From positions 1 to 45,951 of the forward strand of contig JAVBLT010000047.1 of NCBI GenBank assembly GCA_031553315.1: 45,951 nucleotides of DNA. Reading direction: 5' to 3'. This document shows, piece after piece, positions 8,601-16,693 of this stretch (positions within the stretch are counted from its first letter, which is position 1; each line of letters opens with the position of its first letter). The notes below the pieces were generated by a model that saw nothing but the letters and a program-made list of their open reading frames with translations, did no database searches and was not told the origin of the DNA. The DNA comes from JAVBLT01 sp031553315 (GTDB lineage: Bacteria; Verrucomicrobiota; Kiritimatiellia; RFP12; DVOR01). The position numbers were made by a program, and so were the translations under genes.

Positions 8601-8960
8601 TTCAAGGTGGAAGGATCCGGTGCCGGGGTAGATGAAGGCGATTTTGCCCTCGGCGGCGAGGGGGGTGGCGGTGTAGAAGATGCCGGATTTGTCGCGGATG
8701 TGGGTGCGGCCTCCGGCGAGGCGGCGCTGGGCGATGCTGAGCTTCTGCTGAAGCTCGGAGAGGGAATCGCACCAGATGCTGAGGATGCGGGGCTTCCTGC
8801 GGGCGGCGCTGGTGGCGGTGAAGACCACGTCGATCAGCGAAAGGCCGTTGCTGTGTTCGAGGAAGCGGAGCACGCGGTCGATCTCGGCGATGAGGCCGGG
8901 GGTGTCGTCCGCGCCGATGAGGCAGAGGACGCCTTCCGAGCGCTGTTTCAATGACCCCAT
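5667..8960 (-). CDS. PUFA/PKS synthase-like protein: degenerate AT and DH regions with intact C-terminal phosphopantetheinyl transferase
   Basis: A 1097-aa protein. Residues ~105-430 resemble a malonyl/acyl transferase (IAFIYPGTGSF, VEVGARGILSP), but the nucleophile motif GHSxG reads GVGLG (206-210, Ser replaced by Gly) and the catalytic FHS reads FNS (316-318). Residues ~540-830 resemble a polyketide double hot-dog dehydratase (EDYPYLSDFAIG, then RPHFSAMPLLVDAVV); the expected His falls on Phe553. Residues ~900-1097 are an Sfp-type PPTase with GIDIE (977-981) and WCSKEA (1018-1023), the magnesium- and CoA-binding motifs, both intact. PPTases attach 4'-phosphopantetheine to carrier proteins. 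The start at 8960 overlaps the ketosynthase-like gene by 13 bases; the frame upstream is a shadow. No acyl carrier protein motif (DSL) is visible. It could be a scaffold or partner for a synthase encoded elsewhere. Confidence 0.75.
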   Translation of the reverse strand: MGSLKQRSEGVLCLIGADDTPGLIAEIDRVLRFLEHSNGLSLIDVVFTATSAARRKPRILSIWCDSLSELQQKLSIAQRRLAGGRTHIRDKSGIFYTATPLAAEGKIAFIYPGTGSFHLEMMRDIALTFDGVREAFDDMEEAFADICEVASPSEWLFSTTPGHTYAASESASDFLTILSSASTYLASLVFTNILASVGIRPQAVAGVGLGAFTAYHVLQWKPMMNRVQILRDAGFMLAHLADQGGFEPSILVTAGGVPVEQVEALCAADPDRILMAQRLSPEDCVLCAKPGLGTELSDSIRALGGLSVIETVSCPFNSAWAAPALPAVKNFFKHWVTEPSPVPLYSCVRAEAVKPSRPAVVNALCAQMLNTIDFPKTIRAMYDNGCRIFVEVGARGILSPMIDKILTGEGRRFTTVQMHSLHRSGLVQVGQALGALAANGVPIDYTHLRFFNRAKWLDFDHPVTAPVRERTIVRFSADLPALRPDRVDPRLLQPDTQAAPRSCAPCEEKENRPRKGTDFPFLTGAEVVSHEPEKEITLKRVIPLEDYPYLSDFAIGTDRISLSDPDLKGLTLFAVPSCLEVMAETARRLFPRLTLIRVEHLKAQRWLSFAFDKVALKITATLISDPAGETRSVKVQLRNDAPNTDFTWPMIEATIVLGEHVPEAPAFDLKPLINPRRVDWQQADIYPERLLQGPSLRNIRAASNWAMDGIDYDILMPGAQGTVRYLTRPHFSAMPLLVDAVVSGFSLWRSHERFHGAISLPFRARSIRFYTAAIAEGTLLKAHLRLVNVTPRSHQVDIYVTDELGRLLLLIRGWEEVSGRAKKELHDFVMYPDRNFITQPLPHGILPGDPGGVCGAIYENTTPEFFEQNQELWLKALAYAVLSPTERDDWNEMTGGALRRIEWLHGRVAAKEAVRRYLKDHYNIACASADVTIWKDDLGKPHPLGPWQDQLTAPLDLTIAHTSRLILAAVTQRARIGIDIEQIGRDLSADFLQGVFTIEEQELATRSGVGPTAVLRFWCSKEAVSKALGTGIRYAPTDLRIRKSNPQDGMIHMELMGQWAEHFPSLRGALIPVKTGVQANHAIACCLLPDDRSTPQP

Positions 8961-10372
8961 GAGGCCCCCCTTCTGCCCTTGGCGGGCGCCTGAAGGATGC
9001 AGCAGCCCGCGATGCCGATGGAGGAGAACGTGGTCACGGCCATGCGGCGGGGGCGGTGGGAGGCGGCGACCCAGGGGCGGGGTTCGGTGACCCAGTAGGA
9101 GTAGCGGTCGGGGCGGTTGAGGGCGAAGGATTCGCTCTCGGGGGTGGCGGAGGGGGGAAGCACGGTGTGGTTGAGGGCCAAAACGGCTTTGAGGAGGCTG
9201 GCCGCGCCGGAGGCGATGTGGGTGTGGCCGATGAGGGTCTTGACGGAGCCCAGGGCGAGGAGCGGGATGTGGGCGCCGCGGTTGTCGGTCACGGCTTCGA
9301 GGACGGCAAGCTCGGCGGCGTCTTCCTCCGGTATGCCGGAGGCGTTCATTTCCCAGTAGTCGACGTCGCGGAAGCCGTTGGCGAAGTGCCGGGTGCCGCG
9401 GTGGATGGCGCGCAGGAGCGCCTGCCGGCCGCCTTCGGCGGAGACGGCGGTGCCCGAGCCGCGCAGCTGGGCGTAGACGAGGTCGCCGGCTTTTTCGGCG
9501 TCTTCCGCGCGGCGGAGGACGAAAAACGCGCCGCCTTCGCCGGGGAGCGTGCCGTCGGCCTCGGCGGTGAAGGGGAGGAGGGCGGGTTTGCGCGAGAAGG
9601 TCACGGCGCCGCTGTGGCCGAGGAGGGTGGTTTCGTTGAAGGGCGGCTGGATGGCGCCCACGAGGGCCACGTCGCACCGGTGGCGGCGGAGAGCGTCCAT
9701 GCCCTGCTGGATGGCGGTGAAGATGGAAGTGTCGCCGTTGTCGCAGATGGCGGCGGGGCCGGCGCCGCCCGCGAGCTGGAGGAGGCGGGTCACGAAGAGG
9801 CCCGGCTGGGCGAGCTCGATCTGCCGGGCGCAGAGCGGGGGAAGGGTGGCGGTGAGCTCGGCGCGAACGCGATCCATCTGTTCGCTGCCGGCGCCGGGGA
9901 AGAAACGGTCGAGGACTGCCATGGCCTGTTCCACGCCGGCGGCGTGCTGGAGCCAGTTCACATGGGCGGGGGTGAAGGGGGGGGCGTAGGCGAGGAAGAG
10001 GCCGATGCGGTCGGTGGAGGGGTGGGTGTGGGAGAGGCCGGCGTCTTTGAGGGCATCGAAGAGGAGCTGGGCGGTGAAGTAGAAGTCGGGATTGTCGCCG
10101 GAGTTGAAATCGGTGGGGATGGGCACGCGGTCGGCGGAGCAGGCGAAGAGCTCTTTGAGGAAGCCGCCGAACTGGGGCACGTCGCGCTCCGGGAAGAGGC
10201 GGTGGGCTTTGACGGCGCGGAAGGCGTCTTCCGTGGCGGAGAAGGGGGTGAAGGAGGGCACGGCGCGGAGGATGTTTTTCCAGAAGGCGCGCGCGTTGGG
10301 CGCGCCGGCGAAGCAGCAGCTCACGCCGGAGATGACGACTTCGGATTGGTAGGTGTCGCGCTGGGTTTCCAT
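8948..10372 (-). CDS. Ketosynthase-like protein lacking the active-site Cys (chain-length-factor-like)
   Basis: A 474-aa thiolase-fold protein of the beta-ketoacyl synthase family. The overall order of KS motifs is kept: the nucleophile-elbow region near 209-229, LPGEGGAFFVL near 276, and LGSVKTLIGHT at 374-384 with Lys378 and His383. However, the nucleophile position falls on Gly213/Asp214 (DNGDTSIF where CSSSL is expected) and the HGTGT histidine is Asn343 (EMNASG). Two of three catalytic residues are therefore missing, as in chain-length factors of PUFA synthases and type II PKS. It starts one base after the panB stop and overlaps the AT/DH/PPTase gene. It may pair with an active KS encoded elsewhere; none is in this window. 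Confidence 0.75.
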   Translation of the reverse strand: METQRDTYQSEVVISGVSCCFAGAPNARAFWKNILRAVPSFTPFSATEDAFRAVKAHRLFPERDVPQFGGFLKELFACSADRVPIPTDFNSGDNPDFYFTAQLLFDALKDAGLSHTHPSTDRIGLFLAYAPPFTPAHVNWLQHAAGVEQAMAVLDRFFPGAGSEQMDRVRAELTATLPPLCARQIELAQPGLFVTRLLQLAGGAGPAAICDNGDTSIFTAIQQGMDALRRHRCDVALVGAIQPPFNETTLLGHSGAVTFSRKPALLPFTAEADGTLPGEGGAFFVLRRAEDAEKAGDLVYAQLRGSGTAVSAEGGRQALLRAIHRGTRHFANGFRDVDYWEMNASGIPEEDAAELAVLEAVTDNRGAHIPLLALGSVKTLIGHTHIASGAASLLKAVLALNHTVLPPSATPESESFALNRPDRYSYWVTEPRPWVAASHRPRRMAVTTFSSIGIAGCCILQAPAKGRRGASWGH

Positions 10373-10373
10373 G

Positions 10374-11171
10374 TTATTGGTAGGTGTGTTCGGGGGAGGG
10401 GTAGGCGCCGGTTTCCACTTCGGCGGCGTAGGTTTCGAAGGCGTGTTTCATGGCGGCGCCGAGCTCGGCGTAGCGCTTCACGAATTTGGCGTTGCGGCCG
10501 GGGTTCATGCCGAGCATGTCTTGGAGCACGAGGATCTGGGCGTCGCACGCGTTTCCGGCGCCGATGCCGATGACGGGCACGGGGCAGATGCCGGTCAGGC
10601 GCGCGCCGAGGGAGGCGGGCACGCATTCGACCACGATGGCGAAGGCGCCGGCGGCGGCCACGGCGAGCGCATCGGCCTGCATCTGTTCGGCGGCGGTGGC
10701 GGTGCGCCCCTGCACTTTGTAGCCGCCCAGGGTCATGACCGATTGCGGGGTGAGCCCCACATGGCCGACCACGGGCACGCCGGCGGCGACGAGGCGGGCG
10801 ACGATGGGGGCGCAGGCGGCGCCGCCTTCAAGCTTCACGGCGTCGGCCCCGCCTTCCTGCACGAGGCGGGCGGCGTTGCGCATGGCGTCGGCCTCGGAAA
10901 TCTGCCAGCCCATGAAGGGGAGGTCGACGACGACGAGGGCTTCTTTAATGGCGCGGGAGACGCATTTGGCGTGGTGGACCATGTCGTCCATAGTCACGGG
11001 CACGGTGCTGTCGTAACCCATCATGGTGTGGCCGAGGGAGTCGCCCACGAGCACGAGGGGAATTTTGGCGGCGTCGACCCAATGCGCGCAGGTGGAATCG
11101 TAGCAGGTGAGGGTGGCGAAGCGGCGCTGGCCTTTGAGGGCGCGGATTGTATCGGGGGTCCAGGGTTTCAT
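10374..11171 (-). CDS. panB: 3-methyl-2-oxobutanoate hydroxymethyltransferase
   Basis: A 265-aa PanB, which adds a hydroxymethyl group from methylenetetrahydrofolate to 2-oxoisovalerate to give ketopantoate, the first committed step to pantothenate and CoA. Seen directly: VGDSLGHTMMGY (metal and substrate site) near residue 42, VVVDLPFMGW, VKLEGG near 112, GHVGLTPQS and VIGIGAGN. Length is normal. It overlaps tsaD by four bases (ATGA) and is one base from the ketosynthase-like gene. CoA is the donor substrate for the PPTase two genes downstream. Confidence 0.95.
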   Translation of the reverse strand: MKPWTPDTIRALKGQRRFATLTCYDSTCAHWVDAAKIPLVLVGDSLGHTMMGYDSTVPVTMDDMVHHAKCVSRAIKEALVVVDLPFMGWQISEADAMRNAARLVQEGGADAVKLEGGAACAPIVARLVAAGVPVVGHVGLTPQSVMTLGGYKVQGRTATAAEQMQADALAVAAAGAFAIVVECVPASLGARLTGICPVPVIGIGAGNACDAQILVLQDMLGMNPGRNAKFVKRYAELGAAMKHAFETYAAEVETGAYPSPEHTYQ

Positions 11172-12232
11172 TGGGAAATCTCCAGGTTGGGGACAACGTC
11201 GAGCGCGAGGGCGCCTTGGCGGATGCCCGCTCCGGTTCCGGCGAGGCCTGCGATCATGGCGGCGTTGTCTCCGCAGTATTGGGGCGGGGCGAGCAGGAGC
11301 TTCACGCCGCGCCTGGCGGCGAGGGCGGTGAGGGTTTCGCGCAGGCGGGCGTTGAGCGAAACGCCGCCGCCCACGGCGAGGGAGCGGTAGGATCCGCTTT
11401 GCAGGGCAAGGTCGCAGCGCTCGGCCAGGGCGCGGACGATGGCTTCCTGGTAGGAGGCGGCCACGACGGCGATTTTTTCGGGGGTGTCGGCCGGGTCGCG
11501 GCGCAGGTGGTGCATGAGGGCGGTCTTGAGGCCGCTGAAGCTGAGGCAGAGCCCGGCGCGCAGGCCGGGGGGCAAGGGGTGGGCGGGGTCGATGCGGCCG
11601 CGGGGAAAGGCGATGGCGGCGCGGGCTTCGGGGGGGGCTTTTTTGGCTTCGCGGTCGATGGCGGGGCCGCCGGGATAGCCGAGGCCGAGGAGCTTGGCGG
11701 CTTTGTCGAAGGCTTCGCCGGCGGCGTCGTCGAGCGTCTGCCCGATGAGGTGATACTCGCCGGGCCGGGGGCAGTCGATGAAGCAGGTGTGGCCGCCCGA
11801 AACGGCGAACCCGAGCTGGGGATAGAGGTCGGCGGCGGCCAGATCCTCGCGGTCGAGGCGCACGGAGTGGAGGTGGCCTTCCATGTGGTTGACGGCGATG
11901 AGCGGTTTGCCCAGGGCCAGCGCGAGCCCTTTCGCGGCGGAGAGGCCCACGATGAGGGAGCTGGCGAGGCCGGGGCCGTAGGTGACGGCGACGGCGTCGA
12001 CCTGTTTCCAGGCGGCTTCGAGGTCGTCGCCGAAGGCCGCGGCGAGGGCTTCGCGGATGATTCCGGGGATTTTCTCAAGGTGCGAGCGCGAGGCGATTTC
12101 CGGGACGACCCCGCCGTAGGGCCGGTGAAGGGGCACCTGGCTGTAGATCACGGAGGAGAGCACGCGGGTGCCGCCCTCCACGATGGCCGCGGCGGTTTCG
12201 TCGCACGAGGTTTCGATTCCGAGTATGCGCAT
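11168..12232 (-). CDS. tsaD: tRNA N6-adenosine threonylcarbamoyltransferase
   Basis: A 354-aa Kae1/TsaD protein that transfers threonylcarbamoyl to A37 of tRNAs reading ANN codons, together with TsaB and TsaE. The opening MRILGIETSCDET, the metal-binding HMEGH motif, VSGGHT and FSGLKTA are all present, and the C-terminal YCGDNAAMIA is intact. The start ATG overlaps the stop of the preceding gene as TAATG. It is an essential housekeeping gene embedded in an otherwise unusual operon. Confidence 0.96.
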   Translation of the reverse strand: MRILGIETSCDETAAAIVEGGTRVLSSVIYSQVPLHRPYGGVVPEIASRSHLEKIPGIIREALAAAFGDDLEAAWKQVDAVAVTYGPGLASSLIVGLSAAKGLALALGKPLIAVNHMEGHLHSVRLDREDLAAADLYPQLGFAVSGGHTCFIDCPRPGEYHLIGQTLDDAAGEAFDKAAKLLGLGYPGGPAIDREAKKAPPEARAAIAFPRGRIDPAHPLPPGLRAGLCLSFSGLKTALMHHLRRDPADTPEKIAVVAASYQEAIVRALAERCDLALQSGSYRSLAVGGGVSLNARLRETLTALAARRGVKLLLAPPQYCGDNAAMIAGLAGTGAGIRQGALALDVVPNLEISQ

Positions 12233-15200
12233 TAAAACTCCGCCATGATGAGCGACATGGCCGGGCGGTTGAGCCGCCGGTTCATTTCAAGGAGGGCCGG
12301 GTAGAGCTCGCGCCCGAGGATGCCGGGCTTGAGGGTGAGGGTGCGGGTGAAGACGAGGTGGATGGTGTCGTTGCGGAAGTTGCGCGCTTCGCGGCAGGTG
12401 AAGGCGAGGGTGCCGGCGCCGCCGGGGAGCTCCCAGGAGAAGGGCTCGGGGCGCATGGCGATGCGTTTGACATGGGGAGGGAAGTAGACGTTCCAGGTGG
12501 CGGTGGCGGTGGTGTCGGCGGAGAGGTAGATGTCTTCGAAACGCTGGTCGGCGCGCAGGGGGGCGAGGTCAAGGGCCACGTCGGGGATTTCGAGGGTCAT
12601 GGTCTGGCCGTCGCGCACGGCGTATTTGGCCACGGCGGCGCTGTACATGCGCATGCCGGGGAAGGCGCGCAGGTCGGTGACGAGCTCGCTGGCGGGCACG
12701 GCGGCGGGGTCGATGGCGGTGACGAGGCCCAGGGCGTGGCGCTTGCGGTTTTCGGGGGTCATTTCGGCATAGAGCTTGCGGAAGGGGCCGGCGGCGGCGC
12801 CGTGGTAGAAGTCTTTGCGGGAGATGATGGCGTCGCCATTGGGGTCGAGGATGAGGGTGGTTTCGTTTTCGCCGCGGTCGCGGAGGCATTCGGGCACGGC
12901 GATGGCGCCGGTGTCGCCGCCGGGGGCGAGGTAGGGGCAGGTGTCGGAGGGGGTGGCGCCGAGCTGGGCGTATTGGTCGGTGTCGTTGAGGGTGATCCAG
13001 CGGTCGCGGCCGGCGTTGACGATGACGCGGGGCTGGCTGTAGCGGCGGATCTGGGGAATGTCGCGTTCGCGGTCGGTGAGGAAGCTGTAGGCGGCTTTGG
13101 AGGGCGAGGCGAAGACGATCTCCGCTTCGAGCCCGGCGGCGCGGAGCATGGCTTCGAGGAGGAGGGCGCGGTCGAGCGCGTGGCCGTAGCCGTCGGCCAG
13201 GGTGGCGTCGGGGGTGGAGGCGGTAAGGAAGGGCAGGTCGAGGAAGCCGGGGCCCGCGGGGCGGATGGCGCGGGCCACATCGTCGCGGACGGCCTTGATT
13301 TTGGCTTCGGGGGTTTTCAGGCCTTTTGTGATGGCGCGGGCGTGGAGGCGGGCGGCCTTGTTGCCTTTGCGCAGGGGTTTGAGGAGCGCTTCGAGGGTCT
13401 GGGAATAGGCCTGCCAGTTTCCGCAGGAGGCGATGACGGAGGGGCGGTAGTACCAGGCGGGGGGGAGGGCTTCTTCGCGGCGGGTGGCGCGGCGGGGATC
13501 GGAAGACCAGAAGTAGGAGACGGTGGCCGCGGCGGCGTTGGTGTAGACCACGCTGGAGACCTGCTCGGCGCCGAGGTCGTTGAAGAGGGTGGCGCGGCAG
13601 GCGAAGGAATCGGCCAGGGCGAGGGGAAGGGTCACTTTGAGCTTTTCGGCGGCCACGGGGCTGAAGGCGCCGAAGGCGTAGTCGAAGCTGAAGAAGGCGC
13701 CGTTGGTGACGGTGGTGCGGGTTTCCTGGAGGGTGACGCTGCCCACTTCAACGCCCGGAAGGCTGGCCACCAGGATTTTTCCGGCGGGGTAACGGGGCGC
13801 CTCGGCGGCCCATTCGGCATCCATCACATTGATTTCGCGCGGCTGGATCCGCTTTTCGGAACCGTCGGGCGCGATCACGGCCGCGCGGATGAGGTCGAAG
13901 GTTTCGCGGGCGGGGTTGAAGGTGAAGGAGAGCTCGGCCTGTTCCTTTTTGCCGGCGTAGGTGAGGATGCGGGTGCGCTGTTTCCGGTCAACGGTCCAGG
14001 AGGAGCGCGAATGGAGGGTGATCTCGGTTTCGGCGGAGAGGATCTCCACATCGGCATCCTGGGCGGCGGAGAGGGTGAAGCGCGGGTCGCGGCGCAGGTC
14101 GAAGCGGATGTCGCCCGCGGCTTTGCGCAGGCCGAGGTAGTCTTCGGGGGAGTAGTCCTGATTGGTGAGGGCGAAGAAACGCTCGGCTTTCAGCTCGCCC
14201 TTGGCGGGATCGGCCTCGATGGAGCGGTCGTAGCGCACGCCGGGGATGTCGATCCGGAAGGCTTCGGGCAGGTAGGCGGGCTGGCCGGCGGCGCCCAGGC
14301 CGCGAAGGGAAACGGTCTCGCGCAGGCCGGCGGTGGAGGGGAGCTCGAGGTCGTAGGCGCGGGTCTCGAGGGAGAGGCTGTCGACGAGGAAGTTGACGGC
14401 TCCGAAGCCTTGTGAGAACCACGGCATGGGGAAGACGGTGATGCCCTGTTCGTTGCGGGCGCCGTAATCGGGCACGCGCACGGAGAGCGTGAGGGCGAGC
14501 GGCCGGGCGGTGTTTTGCAGGTCGGCGGGTTCATGATCGAAGGCGGTGAGCTCGGCGCCGGGGAAGAGGCGCTTCACGAGGCCCTCGAAGAGGCGGCGGC
14601 GGTCGGGCGCGGGGCGGTTGAGGAGGGCGGAGCGGTAGATGTTGTCGTTGAGGCCGTGGAGGGTGATGGTGGTGGAGAGGGTGAGGGTGTTGTCGGGGAG
14701 GAGCTCGCCGGCGGTCTCGAATTGGGCCATGTTGCGCGAGGCGGGGTAGACCTCGGAGGTGCGGAGCACGTCGCCGTCGGGCCGGGCCACGAGGTACGAT
14801 TTGTTGCAGAGGTAGGCGGGGAAGAGTTCGCGGGTCTGTTCGTCGGTCGGATCCATGAGCACATAGGAGCCGTCTTCCGCCAGGGCGGCGGTGATGGCGT
14901 GGTTGAAATAGGGCACGGGCACATCGGGATCCATCCTGGCGCCGGCGTGGATGAGCACGGGGAAGCCTTCAATGCCCGCCTCGCGCAGCATGGCGGCCAG
15001 CAGAGCCGCCTTGTCGCGGCAGACGCCGTAACGGTTGTCGAAAGTGAGGGCCGCATCGTGCGGTTCGTAGCCGGGCGCCTCCGATTCGGCGATGATGCCC
15101 ATGTAGCGGATCTCCTGCGAGACGAATTTGAAGAGCGCCTGGATTTTCTCACCCCCGGTCGCGCAATCCTTCGTGAGCTCCGCGACCTTTTCGCTGATGG

Positions 15201-16044
15201 CCGGCGTGACCTTCAGGTGCGGCGCCGAAAGCTCCCAGTACCACTTCGAAAGATCCTTCCACCCCGGCGAGGTGCTGACGATGACGCGCTGCACCTGGGT
15301 ATAAATCGAGGGCATGCGCGGTTCGGGGTGGATTTGCGGCACATCGGCCGTTTCCCAGCGGTAAAGCATGCGGCCGTCTTCCTGAAGCGCATCGGTGAAG
15401 CGCACGGTTCCGGGGATTTCGTTAAGCAGGCGGCGGTGCACCAGCGGGCGGTCCGGCGGCGCGGAAACTTCATAGACCGCATGCATGATGGGGCTTGTGT
15501 ATTGCAGCAGGGTGAGGTCGGCGAAGGTGTTGGGCACGCGCGCCTTGGTCTGCTTCGAGACCGACAGCGTGCGGATGAGGTCGCCCACTTCGAGCCCCGG
15601 GCGCTGGATCACGATCTTCTTCTGCGCGGGGTCGTAGATGTTGACGTCCATCGCGCGGTTGTCCGTGGCGGTTTTCACATTGGCCGCGAGATCCACGGGG
15701 ATGATGCGGCCGTCGGGCTTGATGATTTCCACCTTGAGGATGGAAAGCGTGCCGTAGGTTTCATTGTAGGAGGCTTCCTGCGCGGCTTCCTCGCGGCGGC
15801 CCTTCTCGGTGAGGATCTTGATGCACTCGTCTTCCCAGCTCACGCTGGTGCCGTCGGGCTCATACCGCACCTTCTGGTTCAGCTCCAGCCACACGGTGTC
15901 GGCATCCGGGAAACGGGCGGCGGTGACCTGCTCCGAACGGATTCGCAGCATATCGGCGCTGACCTGTTCCGGCTGGGCGCAAAGCACCCCCGCGGCCAGC
16001 GTGATCCAGATAACAGATGCCATTTCGCGCAGCAAGCTCTCCAT
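12232..16044 (-). CDS. Secreted double DUF3857/transglutaminase-like protein
   Basis: A 1270-aa protein with a signal peptide (hydrophobic residues ~9-22). It contains two copies of the DUF3857-transglutaminase layout. In the first (residues ~40-480) the transglutaminase triad is visible: Cys342 (RYGVCRDKAALL), His382 (FNHAI) and Asp398 (LMDPTDE). In the second (residues ~640-1080) the matching stretch LADGYGHALDRALLLEAML has His955 where Cys is expected, so that half is probably not catalytic. DUF3857 proteins are periplasmic and of unknown substrate. The start at 16044 has AGAGG about 7 bases upstream; the next ATG lacks a ribosome site. It heads the operon and has its own promoter. TAATG overlap with tsaD. 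Confidence 0.82.
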   Translation of the reverse strand: MESLLREMASVIWITLAAGVLCAQPEQVSADMLRIRSEQVTAARFPDADTVWLELNQKVRYEPDGTSVSWEDECIKILTEKGRREEAAQEASYNETYGTLSILKVEIIKPDGRIIPVDLAANVKTATDNRAMDVNIYDPAQKKIVIQRPGLEVGDLIRTLSVSKQTKARVPNTFADLTLLQYTSPIMHAVYEVSAPPDRPLVHRRLLNEIPGTVRFTDALQEDGRMLYRWETADVPQIHPEPRMPSIYTQVQRVIVSTSPGWKDLSKWYWELSAPHLKVTPAISEKVAELTKDCATGGEKIQALFKFVSQEIRYMGIIAESEAPGYEPHDAALTFDNRYGVCRDKAALLAAMLREAGIEGFPVLIHAGARMDPDVPVPYFNHAITAALAEDGSYVLMDPTDEQTRELFPAYLCNKSYLVARPDGDVLRTSEVYPASRNMAQFETAGELLPDNTLTLSTTITLHGLNDNIYRSALLNRPAPDRRRLFEGLVKRLFPGAELTAFDHEPADLQNTARPLALTLSVRVPDYGARNEQGITVFPMPWFSQGFGAVNFLVDSLSLETRAYDLELPSTAGLRETVSLRGLGAAGQPAYLPEAFRIDIPGVRYDRSIEADPAKGELKAERFFALTNQDYSPEDYLGLRKAAGDIRFDLRRDPRFTLSAAQDADVEILSAETEITLHSRSSWTVDRKQRTRILTYAGKKEQAELSFTFNPARETFDLIRAAVIAPDGSEKRIQPREINVMDAEWAAEAPRYPAGKILVASLPGVEVGSVTLQETRTTVTNGAFFSFDYAFGAFSPVAAEKLKVTLPLALADSFACRATLFNDLGAEQVSSVVYTNAAAATVSYFWSSDPRRATRREEALPPAWYYRPSVIASCGNWQAYSQTLEALLKPLRKGNKAARLHARAITKGLKTPEAKIKAVRDDVARAIRPAGPGFLDLPFLTASTPDATLADGYGHALDRALLLEAMLRAAGLEAEIVFASPSKAAYSFLTDRERDIPQIRRYSQPRVIVNAGRDRWITLNDTDQYAQLGATPSDTCPYLAPGGDTGAIAVPECLRDRGENETTLILDPNGDAIISRKDFYHGAAAGPFRKLYAEMTPENRKRHALGLVTAIDPAAVPASELVTDLRAFPGMRMYSAAVAKYAVRDGQTMTLEIPDVALDLAPLRADQRFEDIYLSADTTATATWNVYFPPHVKRIAMRPEPFSWELPGGAGTLAFTCREARNFRNDTIHLVFTRTLTLKPGILGRELYPALLEMNRRLNRPAMSLIMAEF

Positions 16045-16087
16045 AACAATCCTCTTCTCCGCATACGGTTTCGCACACAGTTCTCAT

Positions 16088-16116
16088 ACTATATCACATT
16101 TCCGCGCCCCGCGCAA
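16088..16116 (-). promoter_or_regulatory. Promoter of the DUF3857-tsaD-panB-PKS-TRAP operon
   Basis: TTGCGC (16111-16116) and TATAGT (16088-16093) on the minus strand, separated by 17 bases, 45 bases before the first start codon. It is the only clear promoter seen for the eight-gene operon. Confidence 0.6.
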
Positions 16117-16693
16117 CCCCCGCCGGCCACCCAAAAAACGCTTCCCGCGCCGCCGCGCGAAGGCCGCATACACACCGGGCAACCCACAGGCGGAAAAGGG
16201 CGGAAAAGGGCTGTTTTTTCAAATGTAAAGAGAAATTGTTGTTATCGCCGGCTCCTCCTTTTAAAAGAATGCCACTATATTTAGATATCGGGCTGTTTTT
16301 GAACGGAAGAGAGATGTCAAGCTGAAAACTGTATGACCGTTTCAGGATGAAAATCCTGTAACAATAAGCAAGGTGTGTTACTTCGTGAAAAATCGATGTC
16401 AAGCTTATCAATCGCTCCATTACATAGACAATGAAAATACTTTTGTTTTGTTTTGACCTAAATTGTTTTCTTTTTCACTTGACCCTCGAAGACTCATTTT
16501 TATGCCTTGCAAAGCCGATATGGATATGATATATTCCATTTACTCTTTTTGAGAAACCAGCTTTGACGGATGACAACGCATTAAAATGGTTTTACTCCCG
16601 GGCGGCCTTTTCAAAGGAGTGCGTAGATGGTTTTCATGTGACACTTTTATATTTTGACCGAGACGAAGACGGTTTACGTTTGGAGAAATACCG
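16117..16693. other. Intergenic region between divergent operons, no gene seen
   Basis: This stretch separates the minus-strand operon from the histidine kinase. From about 16205 it is much more AT-rich than its surroundings. It holds a direct repeat (GCGGAAAAGG twice, about 16190-16210) and a perfect hairpin CAGGAT-GAAA-ATCCTG at 16343-16358. Short open frames are present but have no ribosome site or plausible protein. The kinase promoter must lie here but I cannot pick it with confidence. Confidence 0.5.

Noticed and set aside
16094..16420. 108-codon minus-strand frame in the intergenic region
   Set aside because: It crosses the promoter of the DUF3857 operon and a composition boundary; no ribosome site.
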